Source: Mobilitalea torta
GTDB lineage: Bacteria; Bacillota; Clostridia; Lachnospirales; Lachnospiraceae
Reading direction: 5' to 3'
Length of the DNA: 64,000 nucleotides
Assembly (NCBI RefSeq): GCF_050433395.1
Contig: NZ_JBNPXH010000001.1
Coordinates: 744,001-808,000 of the forward strand
Part shown: in pieces, positions 1 to 7,542 of the stretch
How the letters are laid out: each line of letters opens with the position of its first letter
How positions within the stretch are numbered: position 1 is the stretch's first letter
Program-made: the position numbers and the translations under genes
Notes under the pieces: model-generated
What the model saw: the letters and a program-made list of their open reading frames with translations, nothing else
The model's database searches: none
What the model was told of the DNA's origin: nothing

Positions 1-2673
1 AAGACCATGGACACCAGCTTTATGGAAAGCGTTATGTGGGCCTTCAAGCAGTGCTATGACAAGGGCTACATTTACCGGGATTACCGGGTGGCTCCCTACT
101 GTATGCACTGTGAGACCTCCCTGTCCATCTCGGACACCAGAGAGTCGGATTCCACCCGCTTGCGCCAGGACCGCTGGATTATCGTGAAGTTCAAGACGGA
201 ACAGGTAGTAGACGGGAAGAAGGTGCACCTCCTCGCCTGGACAACCACACCCTGGACCCTGCCTTCCAACCTGTGTCTGGCAGTAGGGGAGAAGCTGGAT
301 TATGCCTTCGTAAATGTGGGCGGAGAGATTCTTATTTCCTGTAAAAACACCCTGTCCAAATATCCCAAGATCTTCGGAGAGACGCCGGATATCGTAAAGG
401 AATGCAAGGGCACCGAGCTGTTAGGCTGGGGCTATGAGCCGCTGTTCCCCTATTTTGCGGATAAGAAAGCAGAAGGAGCCTTCCGGGTGGTAGCTGCGGA
501 TTATGTAGATGCTGAGGACGGTGTTGGTATTGTGCATACCGCTCCGGCCTTTGGTGAGGACGACTACTGGACCTGTAAGAAAAACAATATTCCCTTGGTG
601 AATCCGGTAGATGCAAAGGGTAGATTCACAGAAGAAGTATGGGATTTCTATTCTGTGGACAATGAGAAAAACGTAATTGAGACGAATCCTGCTCTGATTC
701 GTTTTCTATATGATAGCGGTAAAGCGGTTGCGGACGGCACCATTGAGCACAATTATCCCCATTGCTGGAGATGTAAGCGTCCTCTGATCTATAAGGCAAT
801 GGACGCCTGGTACTTCAATATTGATAAGGTGAAGGAACGCCTGATTGAGCGAAACGAAGAAATCAATTGGGTGCCTGACACCGTAAAGCATGGCAGATTC
901 GGAAACTGGCTGACCAACGCCAGGGACTGGAATATCTCCAGAAACAGATACTGGAGCACCCCAATTCCCATCTGGGAATGCGATACCTGCGGAGAACGCA
1001 GGGTGTTCGGAAGCATCGAGGAGATTTATGAAGCCAGCGGGGTGAAGCTGACGGATCTTCACAGGCAGCATATGGACAAGGTGACCTTCCGGTGCGAATG
1101 CGGCGGCACCATGAGCAGAGTGCCGGAGGTGCTGGACTGCTGGTTCGAGAGCGGCTCCGTGCCCTTTGCACAGAAACACTATCCCTTTGAGAATAAGGAA
1201 TGGTTTGAATCCCATTTTCCCTGTGATTTTATCGTAGAGTATACGGGACAGATCCGGTGCTGGTTCTATTATCTCCATGTATTGGCGGTGGCTTTATTTG
1301 ATAAGCCCGCTTTCCAGAATTGTATCGTACACGGAACAATTCTGGCGAAGGACGGCAAGAAATTGTCCAAGTCCTCCAAGAACTATACGGACCCCATGGA
1401 GTTAATGAAAACCCATGGAACAGATGCCTTCCGGCTGTACCTGTACCAGACCAATGCCATGCTGATCGGGGATCTGCTTTTTGATGAAAGCGGAATTCAG
1501 GAAGCGTATCAGCAGATTATCCTGCCATTTTGGAATGCATGTAATTTCTATATTTCCTATGCTAATATTGACGGCTTCAAACCTGACGCCCTGGTTGAAC
1601 CGAAGACGAATAACCAATTGGATAAGTGGATTCTGGCTATGCTTTATAATGCGGCGGAGACGGTTACTGCCAACATGGATGCATATCAGGTGAACCGGTA
1701 TGTGGGCGAACTGCTAACCCTGGTGGATGGCCTTACCAATTGGTACATCCGCAGGTCCAGAAGAAGATTCTGGGGCAGCGGTATGTCGGAGGACAAGCGG
1801 AACGGATACGAGACTCTTTATTATGTGCTGGTCAATATGACAAAATTATTTGCACCCGCGGCGCCCATCATGGCGGAGAAGATTTATAAGACCCTGACGG
1901 GAGGCTTCTCTGTTCATCTGGAGGACTGGCCGGCGATTCCGGAGGCATTCAAGGATGAGGCATTAATAAAGCAGGTGGATTTGACGCAGAAAATCATCTA
2001 TCTGTCCAGAACCATTCGTAATAAGAACAGAATTAAGAACCGCCAGCCCTTAAGCGTGCTTAAGGTCGTTGTGGCAGATTTCGCCATGAATACTACGATT
2101 GAGGAATTTAAGGATGTGATAGCGGAGGAATTGAACGTTAAGAATGTAGAAATACTGGATGAGATCGGAAGCGTTGCGGCTGTGAAGTATGATCCTAATT
2201 TCAATGAGATCCGCAGCAGATACCCTCAGAGACTGCCTGAAATCATTAAGGCGGTGAAAAGCGGGCGCTTTGAATTCAGAGGCAGTGAAGTCCTTCTAAA
2301 TATTGACGGCCGGGAAGAAAGCTTTGATGGGAATATTATTCTTGTGACCTATCAGGCGAAGGAAGGCCTGCATGTGGCAAGCGATCAGGGGATCGTGGTT
2401 TCCCTGGACCTGACCATTACAGAAGAGCTGAAGCGGGAAGGTCTGGCCCGTGACATCGTTCGTAATATCCAGGATGCCAGAAAGCAGATGGGATGCGATA
2501 TCATGGATACGATTCTGATCGAGCCGGAGGGTGAATTCCCCGAGGGCTGGGCAGAATATATCTGCCGTGAAACCTTAAGCAGGCTGGAAGGTGTTGCTGA
2601 TCCGGTGACAACGGTGACGGTGCAAGCGGATGACGGTGATGTGGTTATTAAAATAGGCAAAGCGCAGGCTTAA
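1..2673 (+). CDS. ileS: isoleucyl-tRNA synthetase, 5' truncated by window edge
   Basis: Charges tRNA-Ile with isoleucine at the expense of ATP and edits mischarged valine; cytoplasmic. The frame is already open at base 1, so roughly the first tenth to sixth of the protein, including the HIGH motif, lies upstream. Seen here: the CP1 editing domain with the T-rich peptide AWTTTPWTLPSN and GVGIVHTAPAFGEDDY, a CxxC zinc-type pair followed by CxC, the DCWFESGS segment, and the class I signature KLSKS near base 1360. The remaining ~500 residues form the helical anticodon-binding region and the C-terminal extension. The sequence around the truncated start (KTMD...YIYRDYRVAPY) resembles the eukaryote-like IleRS type that is often mupirocin-insensitive; that subtype is an inference. 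No promoter or T-box is visible because the 5' end is missing. Confidence 0.96.
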   Translation, partial: KTMDTSFMESVMWAFKQCYDKGYIYRDYRVAPYCMHCETSLSISDTRESDSTRLRQDRWIIVKFKTEQVVDGKKVHLLAWTTTPWTLPSNLCLAVGEKLDYAFVNVGGEILISCKNTLSKYPKIFGETPDIVKECKGTELLGWGYEPLFPYFADKKAEGAFRVVAADYVDAEDGVGIVHTAPAFGEDDYWTCKKNNIPLVNPVDAKGRFTEEVWDFYSVDNEKNVIETNPALIRFLYDSGKAVADGTIEHNYPHCWRCKRPLIYKAMDAWYFNIDKVKERLIERNEEINWVPDTVKHGRFGNWLTNARDWNISRNRYWSTPIPIWECDTCGERRVFGSIEEIYEASGVKLTDLHRQHMDKVTFRCECGGTMSRVPEVLDCWFESGSVPFAQKHYPFENKEWFESHFPCDFIVEYTGQIRCWFYYLHVLAVALFDKPAFQNCIVHGTILAKDGKKLSKSSKNYTDPMELMKTHGTDAFRLYLYQTNAMLIGDLLFDESGIQEAYQQIILPFWNACNFYISYANIDGFKPDALVEPKTNNQLDKWILAMLYNAAETVTANMDAYQVNRYVGELLTLVDGLTNWYIRRSRRRFWGSGMSEDKRNGYETLYYVLVNMTKLFAPAAPIMAEKIYKTLTGGFSVHLEDWPAIPEAFKDEALIKQVDLTQKIIYLSRTIRNKNRIKNRQPLSVLKVVVADFAMNTTIEEFKDVIAEELNVKNVEILDEIGSVAAVKYDPNFNEIRSRYPQRLPEIIKAVKSGRFEFRGSEVLLNIDGREESFDGNIILVTYQAKEGLHVASDQGIVVSLDLTITEELKREGLARDIVRNIQDARKQMGCDIMDTILIEPEGEFPEGWAEYICRETLSRLEGVADPVTTVTVQADDGDVVIKIGKAQA

Positions 2674-2687
2674 AATAATGAAAAATA

Positions 2688-2723
2688 ACAGCCAGAGGAG
2701 GAGTGAAATCCACCTCTGGCTGT
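2688..2723. terminator. stem-loop after ileS
   Basis: A perfect 11-bp inverted repeat (ACAGCCAGAGG / CCTCTGGCTGT) with a 14-base loop lies just after the ileS stop. On the plus strand no T-run follows; on the minus strand it is followed by TTATTTTT, so it looks more like a terminator for transcripts arriving from the right, or an RNA-stabilising hairpin for ileS. Which role holds cannot be told from sequence. Confidence 0.55.
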
Positions 2724-2744
2724 GCTGTAAGAGGGAGGTAAGGA

Positions 2745-2945
2745 ATGGATAAAAGAGATGAGGAGAAAAGAAAAATAAACGAATACAGGAAGCACCCAAT
2801 GCTTAATTTTTCTGCAGGGATAAATCGATCAATGCATGGAGAAATAGGGATACGAACAAAGGAAAAGTTTCTGGTCAGAACTATCATTTCGCTTGTGGTT
2901 CTTGTAATATTATATGTCATCGCCAAGCTGAGTAAGGGTGCCTGA
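2745..2945 (+). CDS. small hypothetical single-pass membrane protein (66 aa)
   Basis: Not a family I recognise. A good ribosome site (GGGAGGT, about 7 bases before ATG) supports translation. The first ~45 residues are charged and Lys/Arg/Glu rich (MDKRDEEKRKINEY), followed by a single hydrophobic helix of about 18 residues (TIISLVVLVILYVIA) and a short KLSKGA tail. This is the pattern of a small tail-anchored inner-membrane protein with the charged part in the cytoplasm. It sits directly after ileS and its hairpin, so it may be read through from ileS or have an unseen promoter. No enzymatic motif is present. Confidence 0.6.
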   Translation: MDKRDEEKRKINEYRKHPMLNFSAGINRSMHGEIGIRTKEKFLVRTIISLVVLVILYVIAKLSKGA

Positions 2946-2986
2946 CACCCAATAGCACCTTGACGAATTATGTGGGTAAAATTTGT

Positions 2987-3015
2987 TTGACTTTATGCTG
3001 AATTGAAGGTACAAT
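2987..3015 (+). promoter_or_regulatory. sigma-A promoter of the 26-aa peptide gene
   Basis: TTGACT, 17-base spacer, TACAAT: 5/6 and 5/6 matches to consensus at ideal spacing. It lies ~40 bases upstream of a strong ribosome site (AAAGGAGGTGG) and start codon, and nothing else starts between it and the next terminator. Confidence 0.75.
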
Positions 3016-3058
3016 AGCCTTAATGTACGGCATAAAATCAAACAAAGGAGGTGGCATC

Positions 3059-3139
3059 ATGGGAGATAAGAATCCGAAAAAGGCCCCCAAGAAAAAAGGC
3101 GGTGCAACAGCGGCAGCAGGTTCCACAAAGAAGAAATAA
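3059..3139 (+). CDS. 26-residue Lys/Ala-rich basic peptide
   Basis: A complete short gene: strong ribosome site AAAGGAGGTGG five bases before ATG, 26 codons, TAA. The peptide starts MGDKNPKKAPKKKGG and ends in GSTKKK; about ten residues are lysine and the middle is Gly/Ala rich, with no hydrophobic segment, so it should be cytoplasmic and nucleic-acid or membrane-surface binding if anything. Small proteins beginning MGDK(N/S)PK are, from memory, common and uncharacterised in many bacteria; that link is recollection, not a search. It has its own consensus promoter and an intrinsic terminator six bases after the stop, so it is a monocistronic, probably highly expressed, unit. Confidence 0.72.
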   Translation: MGDKNPKKAPKKKGGATAAAGSTKKK

Positions 3140-3144
3140 GTTGA

Positions 3145-3181
3145 AAAATTCCCTCTTTTAACAGATAAAAGAGGGAATTTT
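3145..3181. terminator. bidirectional intrinsic terminator
   Basis: Perfect 16-bp inverted repeat AAAATTCCCTCTTTTA / TAAAAGAGGGAATTTT with a 5-base loop. Each arm carries A/T runs on its outer side, so it can end transcription of the basic peptide gene (plus) and of the phosphofructokinase gene (minus), which converge here. Confidence 0.88.
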
Positions 3182-3186
3182 GTCTA

Positions 3187-4401
3187 TTATTTATTCAATA
3201 TCTTCTCCGCTCTCGGTGCACGGAGCATATGAGCCTGGGGCATATCACTGCCCAGCAGAGGCTGCAGATAATATTTGAAGGCATCCGTCACATTATTGCC
3301 CCGCTCATTGATGAAGTTGTCGGGCATCAGCTTCGTCTTGCCTGCAACATTGCGAAGATCTGTCATCTTGTAATCCACGGAATAAAAACCGGTGCGGTTA
3401 ATGACGATGGAGCCGTCTATATTATGCCAGATAGCAAACTGTGCCGCTTTCTCCCCCACCTCTCGCGCTTCATGCTGGTCTACTTCGGAGGTACACCCCA
3501 TGAAGGAACGCTGGAGATAGCCCAGGGTGTCGGAACGCACCCGGCTGATGCCCAGGCGGTTCTTGATCTCCTGTGCAAGCAGGTCGCCCAGGGCGCCGGT
3601 TCCGGACAGCTGGGTATTGCCATGGGCATCGGTATCTCTTTTCACCAGCCGGGTTACGATGGGAACTCCGTTCTCATCCTGGATTCCCTCGGAGACTGCT
3701 ATGATACAGCGTCCGTATTTATCGTAGACTTCCTTTACATCCCTTGCAAAATTCTCTATTACAAAATGCCGTTCCGGCAGGTAGATCAAATGAGGGCCGT
3801 CGTCGGGATATTTCTGTGCAATGGAGGCCGCTGCGGTTAAGAAGCCCGCATGCCGTCCCATGACAACGCCGATATGGACACCGGGAAGCGCCCGGTTATC
3901 AAGGTTCAGACCGATGAAGGATTGTGCGACGAATTTGGCGGCGGAAGGATAGCCGGGAGTATGGTCATTCATCATCAAATCATTGTCAATGGTCTTGGGG
4001 ATATGAATCGCACGGAACTCGTAGCCGGAGGATTCCGCCTGTTCATTAACAATCCGGACGGTATCAGCGGAGTCATTCCCTCCGATGTAGAAGAAATACC
4101 GGACTCCGTGAGCCTGGAATACCCGGAAGATTTCCTTACAGTAGGCTGTGTCCGGCTTGTCCCTGGTGGAAAACAGAGCAGAGGAGGAGGTGATTGCTAC
4201 CTGCTCCAGGTTATGGGTTGTTTCTTGGGTCAGATCCAGGAAGTCTTCGTTGATAATGCCTGATACACCGTTTACTGCGCCATATACCTTTGTTATCTGT
4301 GGAAACTTTCTTGATTCCAGCACGGCCCCGACCAGAGACTGATTGATTACTGCAGTGGGCCCTCCACCCTGTGCTACAACTACTTTACCTTCAAGTACCA
4401 T
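3187..4401 (-). CDS. pfp: pyrophosphate-dependent 6-phosphofructokinase
   Basis: Phosphorylates fructose-6-phosphate to fructose-1,6-bisphosphate in glycolysis. The PfkA-fold glycine-rich start (AQGGGPTAVINQS) and ligand motifs are clear. Two positions distinguish phosphoryl donors in this family: ATP enzymes have GGDG and PGTIDND, PPi enzymes have an Asp in place of the last Gly and PKTIDND. Here the motifs are GGND (residues 107-110) and PKTIDND (135-141), so PPi is the expected donor and the reaction would be reversible. Length 404 aa fits the long PPi-PFK clade. Start chosen at MVLEGK because AAAGGAG lies upstream at suitable distance. Monocistronic, ended by the shared terminator on its 3' side. 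Confidence 0.92.
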   Translation of the reverse strand: MVLEGKVVVAQGGGPTAVINQSLVGAVLESRKFPQITKVYGAVNGVSGIINEDFLDLTQETTHNLEQVAITSSSALFSTRDKPDTAYCKEIFRVFQAHGVRYFFYIGGNDSADTVRIVNEQAESSGYEFRAIHIPKTIDNDLMMNDHTPGYPSAAKFVAQSFIGLNLDNRALPGVHIGVVMGRHAGFLTAAASIAQKYPDDGPHLIYLPERHFVIENFARDVKEVYDKYGRCIIAVSEGIQDENGVPIVTRLVKRDTDAHGNTQLSGTGALGDLLAQEIKNRLGISRVRSDTLGYLQRSFMGCTSEVDQHEAREVGEKAAQFAIWHNIDGSIVINRTGFYSVDYKMTDLRNVAGKTKLMPDNFINERGNNVTDAFKYYLQPLLGSDMPQAHMLRAPRAEKILNK

Positions 4402-4529
4402 ACAATCATTCCACTCCTTTGCTTTTAGTTAGAATTAAAGGACTTCTTACTTGTCGCTATTTTTGCAGCCCTTACCAAATATTGTACCACAATTTGGTGA
4501 TAAGTAAATAAAAAACGGGTTTTTTAATT

Positions 4530-4577
4530 AAATATTTGTTACAACTGCCCCGGCAGGCTGAATTATAACAAATATTT
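4530..4577. promoter_or_regulatory. inverted repeat overlapping the -35 of the two-component operon
   Basis: A perfect 12-bp inverted repeat, AAATATTTGTTA / TAACAAATATTT, with arms separated by 24 bases that contain a second small hairpin (CTGCC/GGCAG). The right arm overlaps the -35 hexamer of the response-regulator promoter by two bases, so protein binding there would affect initiation. Likely an operator; which protein binds is unknown, with autoregulation a possibility. Confidence 0.55.
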
Positions 4578-4604
4578 GAATTTATTGCTGTGTGACGTTA
4601 TAAT
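4576..4604 (+). promoter_or_regulatory. promoter of the response regulator/kinase operon
   Basis: TTGAAT, 17-base spacer, perfect TATAAT, 30 bases before the response regulator start codon. Ribosome site AGGAGAGG follows. Confidence 0.75.
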
Positions 4605-4634
4605 GAATCAAGAACACAGGAGAGGAGACTTCCT

Positions 4635-5306
4635 ATGAGAATACTGATTGCGGAGGATGAGCGGGATTTGAATCGGCTTATCTTAAAGAAGCTGACCGCG
4701 GAGGGTTACGGCGTGGATGCCTGTTTTGACGGAGAGGAGGCTCTTGACTGCCTGAGAATGGCGGAATATGATGTGGTGATCTTAGATATTATGATGCCCA
4801 AAAGGGATGGGCTTTCTGTTCTGAAGCATATGAGGGCTGGAGGTGACAAGACTCCGGTTTTGTTTCTGACAGCCAGAGACGCGGTATCCGACCGGGTGTC
4901 CGGGCTGGACGCGGGAGCGAACGATTACCTGGTGAAGCCCTTTTCCTTTGAGGAGCTTCTGGCGCGAATCCGTGTGTTGACAAGAGAAAGCGCAGGGGAG
5001 TCAACCAATGTGTATACTGTGGCTGATTTATCCGTGGATTGCACCCGGCATGTGGTGAAGCGGGCCGGGCAGGAGATTTTCCTGTCGGCCAAGGAGTTCT
5101 CCGTGCTGGAATATTTGATCCGGAATAAAGGCATCGTCCTCTCCAGAGAAAAAATTGAAAACCATATCTGGAACTTTGACTACGAGGGCGGCTCCAATGT
5201 GGTGGATGTCTATATCCGGTATCTGCGCAAGAAAATCGATGACGGATTTGATCCGAAGCTGATTCATACCATAAGAGGAAGCGGCTATGTCCTGCGGGAG
5301 ATATAA
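4635..5306 (+). CDS. OmpR/PhoB-family response regulator
   Basis: DNA-binding output of a two-component system. The receiver domain covers residues 1-~118 with acidic pocket ED at 7-8, phospho-acceptor D51 (VVILDIMMP), the switch Thr in FLTAR and Lys in VKPF. The winged-helix DNA-binding domain fills ~125-223 with the family ending DVYIRYLRKKID...IHTIRGSGYVLRE. Full length for the family (223 aa). The kinase follows 53 bases downstream, and an exported PepSY protein follows that, carrying an 11-bp-phased direct repeat of the type OmpR-family regulators bind. Signal sensed is unknown. Confidence 0.94.
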   Translation: MRILIAEDERDLNRLILKKLTAEGYGVDACFDGEEALDCLRMAEYDVVILDIMMPKRDGLSVLKHMRAGGDKTPVLFLTARDAVSDRVSGLDAGANDYLVKPFSFEELLARIRVLTRESAGESTNVYTVADLSVDCTRHVVKRAGQEIFLSAKEFSVLEYLIRNKGIVLSREKIENHIWNFDYEGGSNVVDVYIRYLRKKIDDGFDPKLIHTIRGSGYVLREI

Positions 5307-5330
5307 AGGTCTGCAGTCTGTGAGAAAGGA

Positions 5331-5348
5331 TACGTTGCCGGCAACGTA
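5331..5348. promoter_or_regulatory. 18-bp perfect palindrome between ribosome site and kinase start
   Basis: TACGTTGCCGGCAACGTA is a perfect palindrome. It is preceded by AAAGGA (5325-5330) and followed after 11 bases by the kinase ATG. In RNA it can form a 7-bp stem that brings the otherwise distant AAAGGA (29 bases away) close to the start codon; as DNA it could be an operator. Role undetermined. Confidence 0.5.
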
Positions 5349-5359
5349 GGGTTATATTT

Positions 5360-6715
5360 ATGAATAAACTGTCCATCAAATTGCGTGTCACTCTGTGGTA
5401 TTCCCTGCTCATGCTGCTGCTGGCAGGGCTGGTCCTCGGCTTCATGGTGTTTGTCAGTGAATATATTGCGGAACGGGGCACGAAGAATGCTCTGATCGGA
5501 GCAGTGGAAGACAATATGGAAGAACTGGAGTATGAGGATGGGGAGATAGAGATCGATGATGATTTTGCATTCTATAAAAGCGGTGTCAGCTCCATAATAT
5601 ATTCTGCGGAGAAACAACGGATCGACGGTCATATCCCTTCCGGGTTTCAATCGGAGGAACCCTTGCAGGACAAAACGCTGCATACGGTTCAATCCCAGGG
5701 GCGGCAGTTCTTCTGCTATGATCGGCGGGTTGTCCTGGAAGGGGGAGGGGAGCTGTGGATCAGGGGAGTTATTGCTGCCGATGAAAATGCCGGGATCATT
5801 GGAAGTATTATGAGAGCGGCGTTTATTCTGCTGCCTTTTATTGTGCTGATTGCCGCACTGGCAGGATATCAGATAACCAGAAGCTCCTTTCGTCCCATTG
5901 ACCGGATTATCCGTGCTGCCGGGGAGATCAGCGAGGGCAGTGATCTCTCCAAGAGAATTGCGCTGGGAGAAGGAAGGGACGAGATCCATCGCCTGGCGGA
6001 TACCTTTGATCACATGTTCCGCCGTCTGGAGGTCTCCTTTGAGGAGGAAAAGCAATTTACCTCGGATGTCTCCCATGAGCTGCGCACGCCTGTTTCAGTC
6101 ATACTTACCCAATGTGAGTATGCTTTGGAGCGCTCTCTCACGGAAGAGGAATACCGGGAAGCCCTGGAAACGGTACAGCGCCAGACGGTTCGGATGTCGC
6201 AGATCATTTCCGTCCTGCTGGCATTTACGAGGCTGGAGCAGGGAGTGGACAAGGCGGTCTTCGAGGACACGGATTTAAGCGAGCTTACCGGGATGATCTG
6301 CGAGGAGCAGACCGGAAGCGGTAAAAAGGGGATCCGCCTTTTTGCGGAGATAGAACCGGGCATTCATGCCATGGTTGACCGCACCCTGATCACAAGGCTG
6401 CTCAGTAATTTGCTAAGCAATTCCTATCAGTACGGCAGAGAGGGGGGAAATATACGGGTGACATTGGAACGGGAGGGGAGCCATATCCTCCTTTCTGTAG
6501 CGGATGACGGAATTGGAATCGACACCGCGGATCTGGATCGGATCTGGAGCAGGTTTTATCAGGCCAACCCTGCCCGTACGGCGGATGAGAGCGGCAGCAT
6601 GGGGCTGGGACTGGCTATGGTGAGACAGATCGCCAGGCTCCACAGGGGTGAGGTCGGGGTGGAGAGCACCCTGGGAAAAGGAAGTATCTTTACCTTTCGC
6701 CTTCCGGTAAAATAA
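5360..6715 (+). CDS. membrane sensor histidine kinase
   Basis: Partner of the upstream response regulator. Membrane helix 1 at ~13-34, an extracytoplasmic domain ~35-150 that is rich in Glu/Asp (MEELEYEDGEIEIDDD), membrane helix 2 at ~152-172, HAMP ~173-225, HisKA with the phosphorylated H239 (DVSHELRTPVSV), and a C-terminal HATPase with N box (LLSNLLSNSYQYG), G1 (DDGIGID) and G2 (GSMGLGLAMV). Length 451 aa is ordinary. The acidic outer domain suggests cation or cationic-peptide sensing, which is inference only. Its start lacks a closely placed ribosome site; see the palindrome entry. Confidence 0.94.
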   Translation: MNKLSIKLRVTLWYSLLMLLLAGLVLGFMVFVSEYIAERGTKNALIGAVEDNMEELEYEDGEIEIDDDFAFYKSGVSSIIYSAEKQRIDGHIPSGFQSEEPLQDKTLHTVQSQGRQFFCYDRRVVLEGGGELWIRGVIAADENAGIIGSIMRAAFILLPFIVLIAALAGYQITRSSFRPIDRIIRAAGEISEGSDLSKRIALGEGRDEIHRLADTFDHMFRRLEVSFEEEKQFTSDVSHELRTPVSVILTQCEYALERSLTEEEYREALETVQRQTVRMSQIISVLLAFTRLEQGVDKAVFEDTDLSELTGMICEEQTGSGKKGIRLFAEIEPGIHAMVDRTLITRLLSNLLSNSYQYGREGGNIRVTLEREGSHILLSVADDGIGIDTADLDRIWSRFYQANPARTADESGSMGLGLAMVRQIARLHRGEVGVESTLGKGSIFTFRLPVK

Positions 6716-6732
6716 AAATAAAAAAAATATCT

Positions 6733-6778
6733 GCTTTAATGTAGCTTTAATCTTTGTGGGATATGCTATGAGTATAAA
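6733..6778 (+). promoter_or_regulatory. regulator box and promoter of the PepSY gene
   Basis: Two direct repeats GCTTTAAT start exactly 11 bases apart (6733 and 6744), one helical turn, the usual layout for tandem binding of OmpR-family dimers. TATAAA at 6773 serves as -10, while no good -35 hexamer is present at 17 bases, which fits an activator-dependent promoter. Most likely driven by the neighbouring response regulator (inference). Confidence 0.6.
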
Positions 6779-6801
6779 TCATATAGAAAGCAGGTGTTTT
6801 T

Positions 6802-7383
6802 ATGAATAACAGGAAGAAAAAAATATATGTATTTGCAGCAGCGCTCCTGCTGTGTGTCAGCCTTCCGGCTTTTTCCGTATCTGCCGCTCCCTCCCGCATC
6901 AGTTTGGAGACAGCGAAGAAGACGGCTCTCGATCATGCGGGAGCGTCGTCGAAAGAGGTAACCTTCACGAAGGCAAAGCTGGAGATGGAGGACGGAACTG
7001 AGGAATACGAAATCAAGTTCACCTGGGACAATAAGAAATACGAGTACGAGATCAATGCATCCAATGGCAGGATCACAGAGTATTCCCAGGAGAAAATGAA
7101 GCAGAAGAAGTCCGCCTCCAAGGAAAAGGAAGCAAAACAGGCAAAATCGAAATCCAAGGCCTCTGATCGGATTGGGATTACCAAGGCCAAGGAAAAGGTA
7201 CTGAGCCATGCCGGATATAAGGCATCCCAGGTGACCTTCACAAAGTCCAAGCTGGATAAGGAAGACGGTGTTTCCGTATATGAGATAGAGTTTTATATTG
7301 ACGGAACCGAGTATGAATATGAGGTGAATGCCGTTACCGGTGCGATCATGGACTATGAGACAGATGATAAGGACTGGGACTGA
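6802..7383 (+). CDS. exported protein with two PepSY domains
   Basis: Signal peptide at 1-~30 (MNNRKKKIYVFAAALLL, cleavage near SVSAA/PS). Two PepSY-like repeats follow, ~35-98 and ~124-190, each with the pattern ...A...ALDHAG....V.F.K.KLE.EDG..EYEI.F......YEYE(I/V)NA..G.I. A Lys/Ser-rich linker (KQKKSASKEKEAKQAKSKSK) joins them. PepSY domains are known as peptidase-inhibitor or regulatory modules of the cell envelope; no lipobox or anchor is present, so the product is probably secreted. It lies 86 bases after the histidine kinase, behind a candidate response-regulator box, so it is likely the effector or feedback component of that system. Confidence 0.88.
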   Translation: MNNRKKKIYVFAAALLLCVSLPAFSVSAAPSRISLETAKKTALDHAGASSKEVTFTKAKLEMEDGTEEYEIKFTWDNKKYEYEINASNGRITEYSQEKMKQKKSASKEKEAKQAKSKSKASDRIGITKAKEKVLSHAGYKASQVTFTKSKLDKEDGVSVYEIEFYIDGTEYEYEVNAVTGAIMDYETDDKDWD

Positions 7384-7443
7384 TACAGCGGAATGACTGA
7401 TATTCAGGCTATATAACATGGATGGAATTAATTTGAAATGATG

Positions 7444-7481
7444 GCAAATAAGACAGGGCTGAATGTCCCTGTCTTATTTGC
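7444..7481. terminator. bidirectional terminator
   Basis: Perfect 15-bp inverted repeat GCAAATAAGACAGGG / CCCTGTCTTATTTGC with an 8-base loop between the convergent PepSY and anti-sigma genes. Flanks are not strongly T-rich. A second 9-bp repeat (GCGTTCTTC 7489 / GAAGAACGC 7518) sits just right of it, on the 3' side of the anti-sigma gene. Confidence 0.75.
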
Positions 7482-7542
7482 TGCAGCTGCGTTCTTCTAT
7501 CTATTCTGGCTTCTATCGAAGAACGCCTGTTATAGCATGGTA

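Noticed and set aside
3229..3840. 203-codon plus-strand frame opposite the phosphofructokinase gene
   Set aside because: It is an antisense shadow of a well-conserved enzyme and has no ribosome site.
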